From JAHECQ01 sp047638695 (GTDB lineage Bacteria; Actinomycetota; Acidimicrobiia; Acidimicrobiales; SZUA-35), in assembly GCA_047638695.1 (NCBI GenBank), contig JBLINY010000018.1, positions 1-59,477 of the forward strand: 59,477 nt of DNA, written 5' to 3'. Below the pieces are notes generated by a model. The model did not search any database. It saw nothing but the letters and a program-made list of their open reading frames with translations, and was not told the DNA's origin. Positions 49,022 to 58,014 of the stretch are shown piece after piece. Each line of letters begins with the position of its first letter. Position 1 is the first letter of the stretch. Position numbers and translations under genes: made by a program.

Positions 49022-50236
49022 TCAGCCTGACAGCTCATCGAGAATGGGTGCCAGGATGGCGACTGCCTCTTCGATGTGCTGGGGGGTGACGATCAGCGGA
49101 GGGGCCAGCCGTAGCGCGGTTGGGGTGACGCCGTTCAGCACAAGACCACGCTGCAGGCACACTGCGGCAACCTCTTGGGCATTCACCCCGTTGAGCTCGA
49201 CGGCGAGGAGCAACCCCAGGCCGCGAATCTCTCCTACCTGAGGGAGTTTCGAGAAGGCGGTCCGGATCTGTTCGCCGGCCTGGACGGCCAAGGCCGGGGC
49301 GTCAATGGCCTGCATGGTCTCGAGGACGGCGCGGGCTGCCGACGTGGCCATGGGCTGGCCGCCGAAAGTGGTTGCATGGTCGCCGGGCTTGAATGCGTCA
49401 GCGACATCTGCCTTGGCCCAGCAGGCTCCGATGGGCATGCCGTTGCCTAGCGCCTTGGCCATGGTGACCACATCGGGTTGCACACCAAAGTGCTGGAATC
49501 CGAACCAACGGCCGGTGCGACCGAGGCCGGTTTGGACCTCGTCGACCATCATCAACATGCCCCGCTCGTCGCACAGGCGACGGACGCCCTGGAAGTACTC
49601 GACGGTTGCGGGATTCACGCCGCCCTCGCCTTGGACGGGCTCGAGGAAAACGGCGGCCGTTGTCTCGTCGAGCGAACGCTCAAGCTCGTCGAGGTCATTC
49701 CACACGACGTGTTTGAATCCCTCGGGAAGCGGCTGGAAAGTCTCCCACTTGGCGGGCTGACCGGTGGCTGCCAGCGTGGCGAGCGTACGACCGTGGAAGC
49801 TGTCGAGTGCACACACCACTTGGTGTCGGCCGTGGCCGCCGAAGCGACGGGCAAGCTTCAGAGCAGCCTCGTTCGACTCGGCACCGGAGTTACAGAAGAA
49901 CACCTGACCGCCGGCCGGCGTGCCGTCACCGATCAACTTGTCGAGTTCGGTGGCGATGTGGGCGTTATGTTCGGTGGCGTACAGGTTCGAGACGTGCAGC
50001 AACCGTTTGGCCTGCAACGCAATGGCCTCGGCAATAGCTGGATGGGCGTGGCCAAGGCTCGTGACGGCCAAGCCCGAAAGGAAGTCGACGTACTTCTTGT
50101 CGTCCCTGTCAAAAAGGTAGGCGCCCTCTCCTCGGAGGAATTGCACCGAGGGTGGGCCATACGTCGGCATGATCGGGCATCGTTCCAGCTCAGCTGATGC
50201 CCCCGTTGCTTGCCGGTGTGCCTCTTGGACAGTCAT
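49022..50236 (-). CDS. argD: Acetylornithine aminotransferase
   Basis: A class III PLP aminotransferase: GAESNEAALKLAR, the FHGRTLATLAATG segment, VDEVQTGLGRTG and the PLP lysine in TMAKALGNGMPIG near residue 260. Start at ATG 50236 (404 residues) overlaps the argB stop (ATGA). It acts between ArgC and ArgJ in the acetylated pathway. Confidence 0.95.
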   Translation of the reverse strand: MTVQEAHRQATGASAELERCPIMPTYGPPSVQFLRGEGAYLFDRDDKKYVDFLSGLAVTSLGHAHPAIAEAIALQAKRLLHVSNLYATEHNAHIATELDKLIGDGTPAGGQVFFCNSGAESNEAALKLARRFGGHGRHQVVCALDSFHGRTLATLAATGQPAKWETFQPLPEGFKHVVWNDLDELERSLDETTAAVFLEPVQGEGGVNPATVEYFQGVRRLCDERGMLMMVDEVQTGLGRTGRWFGFQHFGVQPDVVTMAKALGNGMPIGACWAKADVADAFKPGDHATTFGGQPMATSAARAVLETMQAIDAPALAVQAGEQIRTAFSKLPQVGEIRGLGLLLAVELNGVNAQEVAAVCLQRGLVLNGVTPTALRLAPPLIVTPQHIEEAVAILAPILDELSG

Positions 50237-51177
50237 GACGGTTCCCCTTTGTTCTCTTCGATTGTTTGGGCTGTGATCTTGGTGCCGATACCGGCGTCGG
50301 TGAACAACTCGAGCAGCAGTACGTGTGGAATTCGGCCGTCGAGCATGTGTGCAGCTGTTGCTCCTGCTCGAACGGCCTCGATACACGACTCGACTTTGGG
50401 CACCATGCCCCCAGCGATCGTCCCATCGGCGATAAAAGCCTCGAGCTTGGGAATGGTGGCGGCGGCGACAAGACTCCGCGGATCATCGAGGTCGGTCAGA
50501 AGCCCCGCCACGTCAGTGAGGTAGACGACCTTTTCTGCGCCAAGCGCACCCGCGATGGCACCTGCCGCGGTGTCGGCGTTGATGTTGTACGCCTGGCCAT
50601 CGTCGTCGGAACCAATCGATGAAACAACAGGAATCAGATCCTCGGCCAGCAGCCGCTCGAGCAGTCCGGTATTCACGCCAACGATGTCGCCGACAAATCC
50701 GAGCTCCGGATCGCGTTGCACCACCCGGATGAGCCCACCGTCCTCGCCCGACATACCAATGGCGTACGCACCGTGCGTGTTGATTTGGCCGACGATGTCG
50801 CGGCCGACCTTGCCGACCAGCACCATCCTGGCGACATCGAGAGTCTCTGCGTCGGTAACTCTTAGCCCGTTCCGGAACTCGGTCTCCTTGCCGAGCTTGG
50901 CCAACAATTCGCCGATCTGGGGGCCACCGCCGTGAACGACGACGGGCTTCAGACCAACGGACCGAAGGAGCACGATGTCTTCAGCAAAGGTCCGCGACAG
51001 ATCGGGGTTCACCATGGCGTTGCCACCGAACTTCACGACAACGACCGCACCGCGGAACCGTTGGATATAGGGGAGCGCCTCGACCAGAGCCTTGGTGCGA
51101 AGTTCGGGTGAGTAGCCGCGATCACCAGGGACAACCGGCTTGCCGGCAGCAGACGGGGCGGCCGTTGGAGCGGTCAT
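50233..51177 (-). CDS. argB: N-acetylglutamate kinase
   Basis: The amino-acid-kinase fold is marked by VVVKFGGNAM, VVHGGGPQIGELL, and NINADTAAGAIAGAL. ATG at 51177 overlaps the argJ stop. The N-terminal extension before the first strand is the type found in arginine-inhibited enzymes, so feedback control by arginine is likely (inference). Length 314. Confidence 0.95.
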   Translation of the reverse strand: MTAPTAAPSAAGKPVVPGDRGYSPELRTKALVEALPYIQRFRGAVVVVKFGGNAMVNPDLSRTFAEDIVLLRSVGLKPVVVHGGGPQIGELLAKLGKETEFRNGLRVTDAETLDVARMVLVGKVGRDIVGQINTHGAYAIGMSGEDGGLIRVVQRDPELGFVGDIVGVNTGLLERLLAEDLIPVVSSIGSDDDGQAYNINADTAAGAIAGALGAEKVVYLTDVAGLLTDLDDPRSLVAAATIPKLEAFIADGTIAGGMVPKVESCIEAVRAGATAAHMLDGRIPHVLLLELFTDAGIGTKITAQTIEENKGEPS

Positions 51178-52412
51178 GAGCGATACCCCGCGTTGATGTC
51201 GATGTAGCCGTGTGTGAGGTCGCAGGTCCACACCGTGGCTGAGCCATCGCCAATGCCGACGTCTGCCCTAAGCCGGACATCGTCCCCCTGCAAGTGTTCG
51301 GTCGCGATGGCTTCGGAGTACCCGGCGCGCATCACGCCGCCCTCGGCGCACTGCTCGTCGCCGATCCAGATGGCAAGAGCGTCGCGATCGGCGCGTTGGC
51401 CGGCCTTCCCGACCGCCATGACGATGCGACCCCAATTGGCATCGGAGGCCGCCAGCGCCGTCTTGACTAGCGGCGAGTTCGCAATCGAGAGGGCGATGAC
51501 CTGCGCAGCGCTATCGCTCTCTGCACCGGTTACCGAAACAGCCACGAACTTGGTTGCCCCTTCTCCGTCGCGAACGATCTGATGGGCCAAATCAAGATTC
51601 ACCTCAGCCAACGCTGCAGCTAACTCGTCGTAGCCGGTGTCGGCAGGACCGGCAATCGGCGGGTTGCCAAGCTCACCAGTGCAAAACAATAGGACGGTGT
51701 CGCTCGTGGAGGTATCGGAATCAACGGTGATTCGGTTGTAACTGCCGGCCACGGCGACCGACAACAGTTGTTGGGCTGCCTCAGACGTAACGAGAGCATC
51801 GGTGAAAACGAAACCAAGCATGGTGGCCATGTCCGGGGCGATCATGCCGCTGCCCTTGGCGATGCCCACAACTGTGGCTTGTTTACCCCCAACGTTGGCA
51901 GAGGCGCTCGCACCTTTCGAGAACGTGTCGGTCGTGCGAATCGCCCCAGCTGCATCGGCCCACGATGCAGCACTCGAGTCGGTGAGCCCCCCGCCAAGTT
52001 CCGGAAGCTCGGCTGCAAGTGTGTCTTCAGGCAGGTTCTCGCCGATGACACCGGTGGAAGCCAAGTAGATCTGGTCGGGGTCGACGCCCAACATCTGAGC
52101 GACGGTGTTGGCCGTGAGTTCGGCTGCTGTTTCTCCGGCACGGCCGGTAAACGCGTTCGCATTCCCGCTGTTAACTACGAGACCGCGCGCCGTGCCGGTT
52201 GGCAGGATGCGTCGACACCAGTCGACGGGTGCAGAAGGGCACAGCGACTTCGTAAATGTGCCGGCGACGGTGGTGCCGGCAGGCATCGAGGCCAGCATGA
52301 GGTCGGCTCGCTTCTGATAGCGCAGACCGGCAGCGTGGGTAGCGAGTCGCACACCGGCAACCGATGGAAGCCGGGGGAACGCTGCGGGGGCGAGTGGAGA
52401 GACGTCGCTCAT
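51174..52412 (-). CDS. argJ: Glutamate N-acetyltransferase/ornithine acetyltransferase
   Basis: ArgJ recycles the acetyl group from acetylornithine to glutamate. The self-cleavage site is in KGSGMIAPDMATML (nucleophile Thr near residue 194). The presence of ArgJ with no argE or argA nearby indicates the cyclic acetyl pathway. Length 412 with ATGA overlap to argC. Confidence 0.95.
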   Translation of the reverse strand: MSDVSPLAPAAFPRLPSVAGVRLATHAAGLRYQKRADLMLASMPAGTTVAGTFTKSLCPSAPVDWCRRILPTGTARGLVVNSGNANAFTGRAGETAAELTANTVAQMLGVDPDQIYLASTGVIGENLPEDTLAAELPELGGGLTDSSAASWADAAGAIRTTDTFSKGASASANVGGKQATVVGIAKGSGMIAPDMATMLGFVFTDALVTSEAAQQLLSVAVAGSYNRITVDSDTSTSDTVLLFCTGELGNPPIAGPADTGYDELAAALAEVNLDLAHQIVRDGEGATKFVAVSVTGAESDSAAQVIALSIANSPLVKTALAASDANWGRIVMAVGKAGQRADRDALAIWIGDEQCAEGGVMRAGYSEAIATEHLQGDDVRLRADVGIGDGSATVWTCDLTHGYIDINAGYRS

Positions 52413-53455
52413 GGGTACACCCCTACGATTGGGAGGCCGGTTGTTTCAGGCAACCCGACAGCCAAATTGGCGTTCTGGACAGCCATGCCTGATGCACCCT
52501 TCATCAAATTGTCGAGGGTGGCGATAGCCATGACCAAGCCTGTCCGGGGATCGACCCGGGCCGTGAGATGCACGGTGTTGGCCCCCAGAGTTGCCTTTAT
52601 CGACGGACTGCGTTCGCTCACGACCATGAACGGGTCATCGGCGTAGAAGTCGGCCATGGCAGCGAGAGCATCGGCCGTGCTCGGGGATCCAATAGGGCGG
52701 CCGTAGCAGGTGGCAATGATGCCACGGTTCAACGGAGCCAGATGAGGGGTGAACAGGATCGACGTGTCGATGCCGGTGCGCTCGGTGAGTGCTTGTTCCA
52801 TCTCTGGCGTATGTCGGTGAGTCAGGAGCCCGTAGGCCGTGACGTCCTCGTCGACGGTACAGAAGGTTGTGTTTGCCTTCGGCGGTCGGCCCGCACCACT
52901 GACGCCGGTGACGATGTCGGCAATGAGGCCAAGCCCTTCAACCATTCCAGCGTCGAGCAAGGGGGCCAGGGCAAAGATGCCGGCGGCTGCATTGCAGCCA
53001 GTGGCCGCAATGAGTTCGGCTCCTTCGATCTTTGACCGAAACAGCTCAGGAAGTCCGTACACAAACTCGTCGAGCATTGCCGGGCAGGTGTGTTCGGCTC
53101 CGTACCAGGTGGGATAAAGGCCGGGGTCGTGCAAACGAAAGTCAGAGCCGAGATCGACGATGTGTCCAACCCGGCCGCGGATTTCGGGAATCACACCCAT
53201 GCTCACACCGTGCGGCAATCCGCAAAAGACGACGTCGAGCCCATCAACGGCTTCGGGGGTGAACGTGTCGAAGCTCCTATCGCCGTACGCTGCCGCAAGA
53301 CTCGGATAGACACCGGCGAGAGGCTCACCTGCCATCGAGTCGCCAGTGGCCAGCTTCAGTTCGAAATCGGGGTGGGCGGCGAGGAGGCGCAGTAGCTCAA
53401 CGCCGGTGTAACCCGACGCTCCGACGATGCCAACCGACTTCTTGGGCGAGGTCAT
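52409..53455 (-). CDS. argC: N-acetyl-gamma-glutamyl-phosphate reductase
   Basis: The NADP-binding GASGYTGVELLRLL is at the N-terminus, the catalytic Cys lies in ATGCNAAAG near 150. First gene of the arginine operon. ATG at 53455 is preferred over GTG at 53470 because TATTCT lies six bases before it, no Shine-Dalgarno is visible, and the family N-terminus begins close to the glycine loop. Length 348. Confidence 0.95.
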   Translation of the reverse strand: MTSPKKSVGIVGASGYTGVELLRLLAAHPDFELKLATGDSMAGEPLAGVYPSLAAAYGDRSFDTFTPEAVDGLDVVFCGLPHGVSMGVIPEIRGRVGHIVDLGSDFRLHDPGLYPTWYGAEHTCPAMLDEFVYGLPELFRSKIEGAELIAATGCNAAAGIFALAPLLDAGMVEGLGLIADIVTGVSGAGRPPKANTTFCTVDEDVTAYGLLTHRHTPEMEQALTERTGIDTSILFTPHLAPLNRGIIATCYGRPIGSPSTADALAAMADFYADDPFMVVSERSPSIKATLGANTVHLTARVDPRTGLVMAIATLDNLMKGASGMAVQNANLAVGLPETTGLPIVGVYP

Positions 53456-53461
53456 CGGGAA

Positions 53462-53467
53462 AGAATA
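53462..53467 (-). promoter_or_regulatory. -10 element of a probable leaderless argC promoter
   Basis: TATTCT on the minus strand lies six bases before the argC ATG; the ARG box sits in the expected -35 region with 17 bases between TTGCAT and TATTCT. Confidence 0.6.
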
Positions 53468-53474
53468 CACTGAT

Positions 53475-53490
53475 TTGCATATTCATGCAA
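53475..53490. promoter_or_regulatory. ARG box operator upstream of argC
   Basis: TTGCATATTCATGCAA is an inverted repeat with two TTGCAT halves around a four-base centre, matching ArgR operator consensus. It lies 20 bases from the argC start in the only intergenic gap ahead of the operon, which itself encodes ArgR. Confidence 0.8.
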
Positions 53491-53514
53491 CTCTTCCTAC
53501 CTACGTTGTTAGGT

Positions 53515-54420
53515 TCACATACCTGCGGTCGGAAACGAGATGACGACGAGGCTCGTCGGTTCGGCGCTCTCTGCAGCCGGAAGTCGAGTGATTGAACGAC
53601 GTCTACCAACAACCTGGACCAGCCAGAGAACTCCGTCCGGATCGCGGGCGATGCCCTTAGCCCTTACGACGTCGGCCGAAAGTGCATCGACCACCAGCTG
53701 GAGGTCGTCGCGGGTGATCGGGTTGGCTAGTGGCTCGCTACGCACCCGATGCTCGTCGAACAACGTCGGTTCGGGCATGTCTGTAATCCCGGCGGGCCGC
53801 CTGGCCCCAAGCTGGAGTAATCCCGCTGCCGTCTCACGGTCACCCACGATGATGGCGACGCCGGGGCTGAGTCCTTCGATGGTGTGGCGAGCCGCATCGA
53901 CCGTGGCTGACGGGGCGAGATCAGCTTTGGTGAGGAGCACCACGTCTGCGGTCTGGATCTGACTCACGATCGTGGCAGCAGCCCCATGCATTCGCTCGGC
54001 GAACTGTTCGACATCCACCAGCGTCACCACCCCGTCGAGCACGAAACCGGCACTCCTCCCCCACGGCAGCACCCGGTCGGGCAGAGCCAAACCGCTGAGC
54101 TCAACGACAACGTGGTCGGGAGGCGATTCGAGAGCCCGGAGTTGATCGAGAGCGAAGCCAAAACCCTCACTCAGGCTGCAACACACACAACCGTCGGTGA
54201 GCTCGATCGTGTCCGCCGACCTCTTCTTGATGAGGCGAGCGTCGATGTTCACCTCGCCGACGTCGTTGACCAACACGGCCACCGGGCGATCGGTTCGGGC
54301 CAGAAACTCGTTGATTAGCGTTGTCTTCCCCGCCCCGAGATACCCCGATATGAAGGTCATTGGTACCCGACGCCCATCCCAGGGAAGGAATGCTGGTTCT
54401 TGGTACCTCACAACTCGCAT
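53515..54420 (-). CDS. CobW/G3E-family GTPase (putative metallochaperone)
   Basis: The P-loop GYLGAGKTT is at residues 26-34, the metal-binding GCVCC at 77-81, and the guanine-specifying TKAD near 165. The C-terminal CobW domain is short and divergent. Members insert zinc, cobalt or nickel into target proteins. It lies upstream of the arginine operon on the same strand with its own stop 60 bases before argC; no Zur-like operator was recognised. A second ATG at 54360 would also preserve the GTPase core. Confidence 0.87.
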   Translation of the reverse strand: MRVVRYQEPAFLPWDGRRVPMTFISGYLGAGKTTLINEFLARTDRPVAVLVNDVGEVNIDARLIKKRSADTIELTDGCVCCSLSEGFGFALDQLRALESPPDHVVVELSGLALPDRVLPWGRSAGFVLDGVVTLVDVEQFAERMHGAAATIVSQIQTADVVLLTKADLAPSATVDAARHTIEGLSPGVAIIVGDRETAAGLLQLGARRPAGITDMPEPTLFDEHRVRSEPLANPITRDDLQLVVDALSADVVRAKGIARDPDGVLWLVQVVGRRRSITRLPAAESAEPTSLVVISFPTAGM

Positions 54421-54441
54421 TCTGGCGTCTCCAGCACCTGT

Positions 54442-55682
54442 TCAGACAACGGACTCGTTGGGCGCCGGGTCGTTGGGCGCCGGGTCGTTGGGGGCCGATT
54501 CGTTGGGAGTCGGGGTCGCCGCGGGTGCTGGTGGAGGCGGGGGTGGCAACCGGTCTTCGTTGCCGGCCGCACGGCGGCGACGAAGCAGGCTTAGAAACCA
54601 CAACGCCGCCAGAGCGAAGGGTGCCAGCGCCAGCAGTGGCACAGCGAAACCGGTGACAACACGGGCGACGGACCAAACAGCCGCGAGAACTCGCTTGCCC
54701 GAGTCAAACCCGTCACCGAATCCCGGGGCCTCATCACCGGGGCGAACTCCGACGTCGTGATTCCGAATGGTCGAGACCGGCGGCCCAGCAGGGTCACCAC
54801 CCTCGATCGCCGTTGGCTGTCCACCGGCTCGGGTGCGGAGTCGCAAGTCGCGCTCAGGAGAGACCTCGAAGGCGAGGACAATGCTCTGGCCGGGCTGAAG
54901 CGGGTCGGCCAATGTCCCGAAGACCTCAATCAGGTCTGTGTCGGTATCGATGCCGAGACCCGTGTCAGTGAGCGTCAGATCGGCGAGTGTCTGGTCACCG
55001 GTGTTGATCAACTCGAAGCAGACGGTGAGCGCACTCTCAGCGTCCACCGAGAAATCCGACTGACCAGGGCAGGAGATGCCGGTGTTGTGCTCTTCGTAGA
55101 ACGTCACCTGGAGATCGAGGTTGTTCTCGACCCGGTCCTGCGTAAGCGTCAGGGTGATGGTTGCGAGGTCGAGGTCGGCTCAGCCCCACCGCTGGTCTGT
55201 TGGCCGAAAACGAACCCCCCGACCTCCTCGACGGCGGCCACGGCCAGATCTCCAGCCCCAACGACATCATCAACTTCGACCACCACGGTGGCAGTGAAAA
55301 TGATCTTGCGCTGCAAGCTCGCAGCGCTGAGGCCGGTGGGCGTCGCGGCCCCAACAGCGGCCTCGGCGGTCACCTCATCCCCGCTCGACGGAGCGGCCTC
55401 GACCTCAATCTGGGCATCATCACCTTCGGAGTCGCTCTGTCTGGCAGCCACCATGGTTGTTGATGGGGTCCGGTTTTGAGCGACGGCGGAGTCATCCCCA
55501 TCCACACCCGCTTCCGCCTGGTCGAAGGATTCGGTGGCAAAGGAGTCGTCGCCGCCACTGCAAGCACCGGCGGTCAGCATCATCACGACGAGGACGGCGA
55601 CGGATCGCCAAAACACCGTGCCAACGAGACGGCTGTGTACTTGTTGCGTACTGCTCTTCACTTGGCCGGCGGTGGCGCGCAT
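54442..55682 (-). pseudogene. DUF4349 lipoprotein gene, probably internally deleted and frameshifted
   Basis: The first frame (55682-55149) encodes a lipoprotein signal with lipobox LTAGAC and the beginning of DUF4349 (RKIIFTATVVVEVDDV to EEVGGFVFGQQTSGG), then stops. The next frame resumes with DLATITLTL, which in intact DUF4349 proteins comes about 100 residues later, and continues with an Ig-like stretch, a transmembrane helix (GFAVPLLALAPFALAALWFL) and a proline-rich tail. The middle of the domain (the coiled-coil part) is missing. A GACCTCGACCTCG direct repeat at about 55166-55178 marks the junction. Start has AGGAG seven bases upstream. Confidence 0.7.
54455..54514. repeat. Four 15-bp tandem units at the DUF4349 3-prime end
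   Basis: Four head-to-tail units of TCGTTGGGCGCCGGG type encode a PNDPA/PNESA repeat in the cytoplasmic tail (minus strand). Confidence 0.8.
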
Positions 55683-55755
55683 GTCGGTCTCCTGGACGGT
55701 CGTCGATGGAACGACCGCTAGGACGAGCCGACGCCAACCCCCGGTTCCGCTGCCC

Positions 55756-56040
55756 TCAGACCGTCATTGGTTTGCAACATGCGGTTCGTAGCGGTTCGCC
55801 GAACGACGACCGCGACACAAACAACCTTTGCTTGGCGGCTGACAGTTCGAACTCTCGGCCGACAGCATCTGCTGCATCCACGATGGACAGTCCTCGACCA
55901 ACGAGATAGTCCAGCGACTGCTGCGCCAGTTCGATGTCGTCGCTCGAGGCCCACACTCGCTGCTCAAACGTTGATCGCTTCCTCGAGGTCGATCGTGTTT
56001 CCGCTACCGCCGCTTTGTGTTCCACCGGACTCCTCCGCAT
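55756..56040 (-). pseudogene. Possible DUF434-like N-terminal remnant
   Basis: The frame has normal codon usage and reads AQQSLDYLVGRGLSIVDAAD and AAKQRLFVSRSS, which by eye resembles the start of DUF434 proteins (a helix, a Leu-Leu-x-Arg-Gly turn, Val-Gly, then Gln-Arg...Arg). It stops soon afterwards, far short of the family length, and its true start is unclear. It may be a decayed fragment. The remaining parts of 55683-56146 show no other gene. Confidence 0.3.
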
Positions 56041-56134
56041 CTGCCACGCCCAGTTCCATCCTCGTACTGGGCCGTCGAACCGTCTGTGCGCTGGCTGACA
56101 TAACTCGGGTGGCGATAGTCACAGACGCCGCTAT

Positions 56135-56140
56135 TACGAT
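56135..56140 (+). promoter_or_regulatory. -10 element of a probable leaderless promoter for the aminotransferase
   Basis: TACGAT is six bases before the ATG at 56147, with no ribosome binding site. Confidence 0.5.
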
Positions 56141-56146
56141 CGTGCG

Positions 56147-57346
56147 ATGACGTTTGATATGGCCTCGATGTTTCGCGCTGACTTGCCGAGCCCAGCCCAG
56201 ATACACACCGATGACCTCCCGTACGCGTTCGTCGGCGGGAACAACGATGCTGCGGCCGTGCCCTTCACTGGATTAGCCGAGGCGGCCGCCACCGTGTTGA
56301 GCCGCGAGGGCCGCAACCTTGCCACCTACAACCTGGGCGGATCGGCACTCGGCTACCAACCGCTACGGCAGTTCGTCGCTCAGAGCCTCCACGACCGGGC
56401 GGCGATGTCAACCGACCCCGACACCGTGTTGCTGGTGTCTGGGTCGCTACAGGCACTCGACCTGGTCAACGACCTGCTCCTCGAACGAGGCGACACGGTG
56501 ATCGTCGAGGAGGCAACCTACGGCGGGATGCTCAGCCGGCTCCAGCGCTTGGGGGTCAGCTACGGCGGCGTCAGCCTCGATCGGGACGGGTTGGACACCG
56601 ATCATCTGCGCCAGCTGCTCACTGAGTACGCCGCGCAGGGCATCACCCCGAAGTACATCTACACGATCCCGACGGTCCAGAATCCAACCGGAGTGATCAT
56701 GAGTCGCGATCGGCGCCTGGCGTTGCTCGATCTCGCCCGCGAATTCGGTGTTCCCATCTTCGAAGACGATTGTTACGCCGACCTCGCATGGGGCCGCGAG
56801 CGGCCGCCCAGCATTCGGGCGCTCGATGACCAGACCGGCACCGGCGGTCACGTGATTTACTGCGGAAGCTTCTCAAAGTCGATCGCGCCGGCGCTGCGAG
56901 TCGGCTACTTGGTTGCCGACTCCGCCGTAATTTCTCAGCTCCTCGCCCTTAAGACCGACGCCGGATCAGGCTCTCTGGAACAAATGGTCATCAGCGAATT
57001 CGCCACCACGCACTTCGACGCACACGTCGAACAGCTCACCAAGACACTGCACAACAAATCGAAGGTAATGGTGGACGCAATCCGCAAACACTTCGACGAC
57101 GACGTCATCGTCGAAGAGCCCGACGGTGGCATCTTTGTCTGGCTGACCTTCCCCGACGGCGTCGATACCGGAGCATTCGCCGCCGCTGCTCGAGACGTGG
57201 GTGTTGAGTTCAACCCCGGAGCCGGCTGGTCAGCCGACCCCACATGGGGCTCGCGCCGCCTCCGCCTGTGCTTCGGCCACCCGACAATCGAAGAGATCGA
57301 GGCAGGTGTCGCCGCCCTCGCAGGCGTCTACCGTGCCCACCCGTGA
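56147..57346 (+). CDS. PLP-dependent aminotransferase, class I/II (2-aminoadipate/aromatic type)
   Basis: The protein has the fold type I pattern: ATYNLGGSALGYQPLRQFV, VSGSLQALDLV, PTVQNPTGVIMS, FEDDCYADL, and the PLP lysine K244 in CGSFSKSIAPALRVGY. These segments are those of LysN/MocR-type aminotransferases without the N-terminal helix-turn-helix. Likely substrates are 2-aminoadipate or aromatic/branched amino acids; not decidable here. It overlaps the uridine kinase gene by GTGA. Confidence 0.88.
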   Translation: MTFDMASMFRADLPSPAQIHTDDLPYAFVGGNNDAAAVPFTGLAEAAATVLSREGRNLATYNLGGSALGYQPLRQFVAQSLHDRAAMSTDPDTVLLVSGSLQALDLVNDLLLERGDTVIVEEATYGGMLSRLQRLGVSYGGVSLDRDGLDTDHLRQLLTEYAAQGITPKYIYTIPTVQNPTGVIMSRDRRLALLDLAREFGVPIFEDDCYADLAWGRERPPSIRALDDQTGTGGHVIYCGSFSKSIAPALRVGYLVADSAVISQLLALKTDAGSGSLEQMVISEFATTHFDAHVEQLTKTLHNKSKVMVDAIRKHFDDDVIVEEPDGGIFVWLTFPDGVDTGAFAAAARDVGVEFNPGAGWSADPTWGSRRLRLCFGHPTIEEIEAGVAALAGVYRAHP

Positions 57347-57972
57347 GTTCACTTCCCGCCACAACACTTGTCGGCATCTGTGGCGGCAGCGGATCAGGTA
57401 AGAGCACGCTGGCTGCAGCGGTTGCCGCCGGGCTGGGCACCGACGTCGCGTCGTTGCTCGCGTTCGACACCTACTACCGAGATCACGGCCACCTGACCCC
57501 CGCCGAACGGGCCGACGTGAACTACGACCATCCCGACTCACTCGATGTAGCGCTTTTCGTCAAACATCTGGATGCATTGATCGCTGGCCAGACGATCGAC
57601 GTACCGCTCTACGACTTCGCCACTCACACTCGCACGGAACAGACAACCCAGCTTCAGCCGCAGCGGTACACCGTCGTCGAGGGCATCTTGTTGTTCGCCT
57701 TCCCGGAGATTGCGAAGCGAATGACACTTCGTGTGTACCGGGACTGCCCAGAACGCACCCGGTTCCAGCGGAGAGTTCGCCGGGATGTTGCCGAACGAGG
57801 CCGGACACCGGAGTCGGTGGCCAAACAGTTCGACGCGACGGTGAAGCCAATGCACGACAAGTTCGTGCAACCCTCGATGGAGCATGCTCACTTGATCATT
57901 CCGGGCGACGGGGTCCTCCAGGACTCCACCGCTCGGGTACTCATCGCAATCGAGCAGCTCGGCGCTCTCTAG
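57343..57972 (+). CDS. udk: Uridine kinase
   Basis: Walker A GGSGSGKST is at residues 14-22, then FDTYYRDHGHLTP, NYDHPDSLD and VVEGILLFAFPEI, the standard uridine/cytidine kinase motifs. The GTG at 57343 overlaps the upstream stop and gives 209 residues. It salvages uridine and cytidine to their monophosphates, complementing pyrG and cmk in this window. Confidence 0.9.
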   Translation: MSSLPATTLVGICGGSGSGKSTLAAAVAAGLGTDVASLLAFDTYYRDHGHLTPAERADVNYDHPDSLDVALFVKHLDALIAGQTIDVPLYDFATHTRTEQTTQLQPQRYTVVEGILLFAFPEIAKRMTLRVYRDCPERTRFQRRVRRDVAERGRTPESVAKQFDATVKPMHDKFVQPSMEHAHLIIPGDGVLQDSTARVLIAIEQLGAL

Positions 57973-58014
57973 CGAGATCCCTCGTTGGCAAGCGGGTCCT
58001 TAGCGAGCGGCTGC

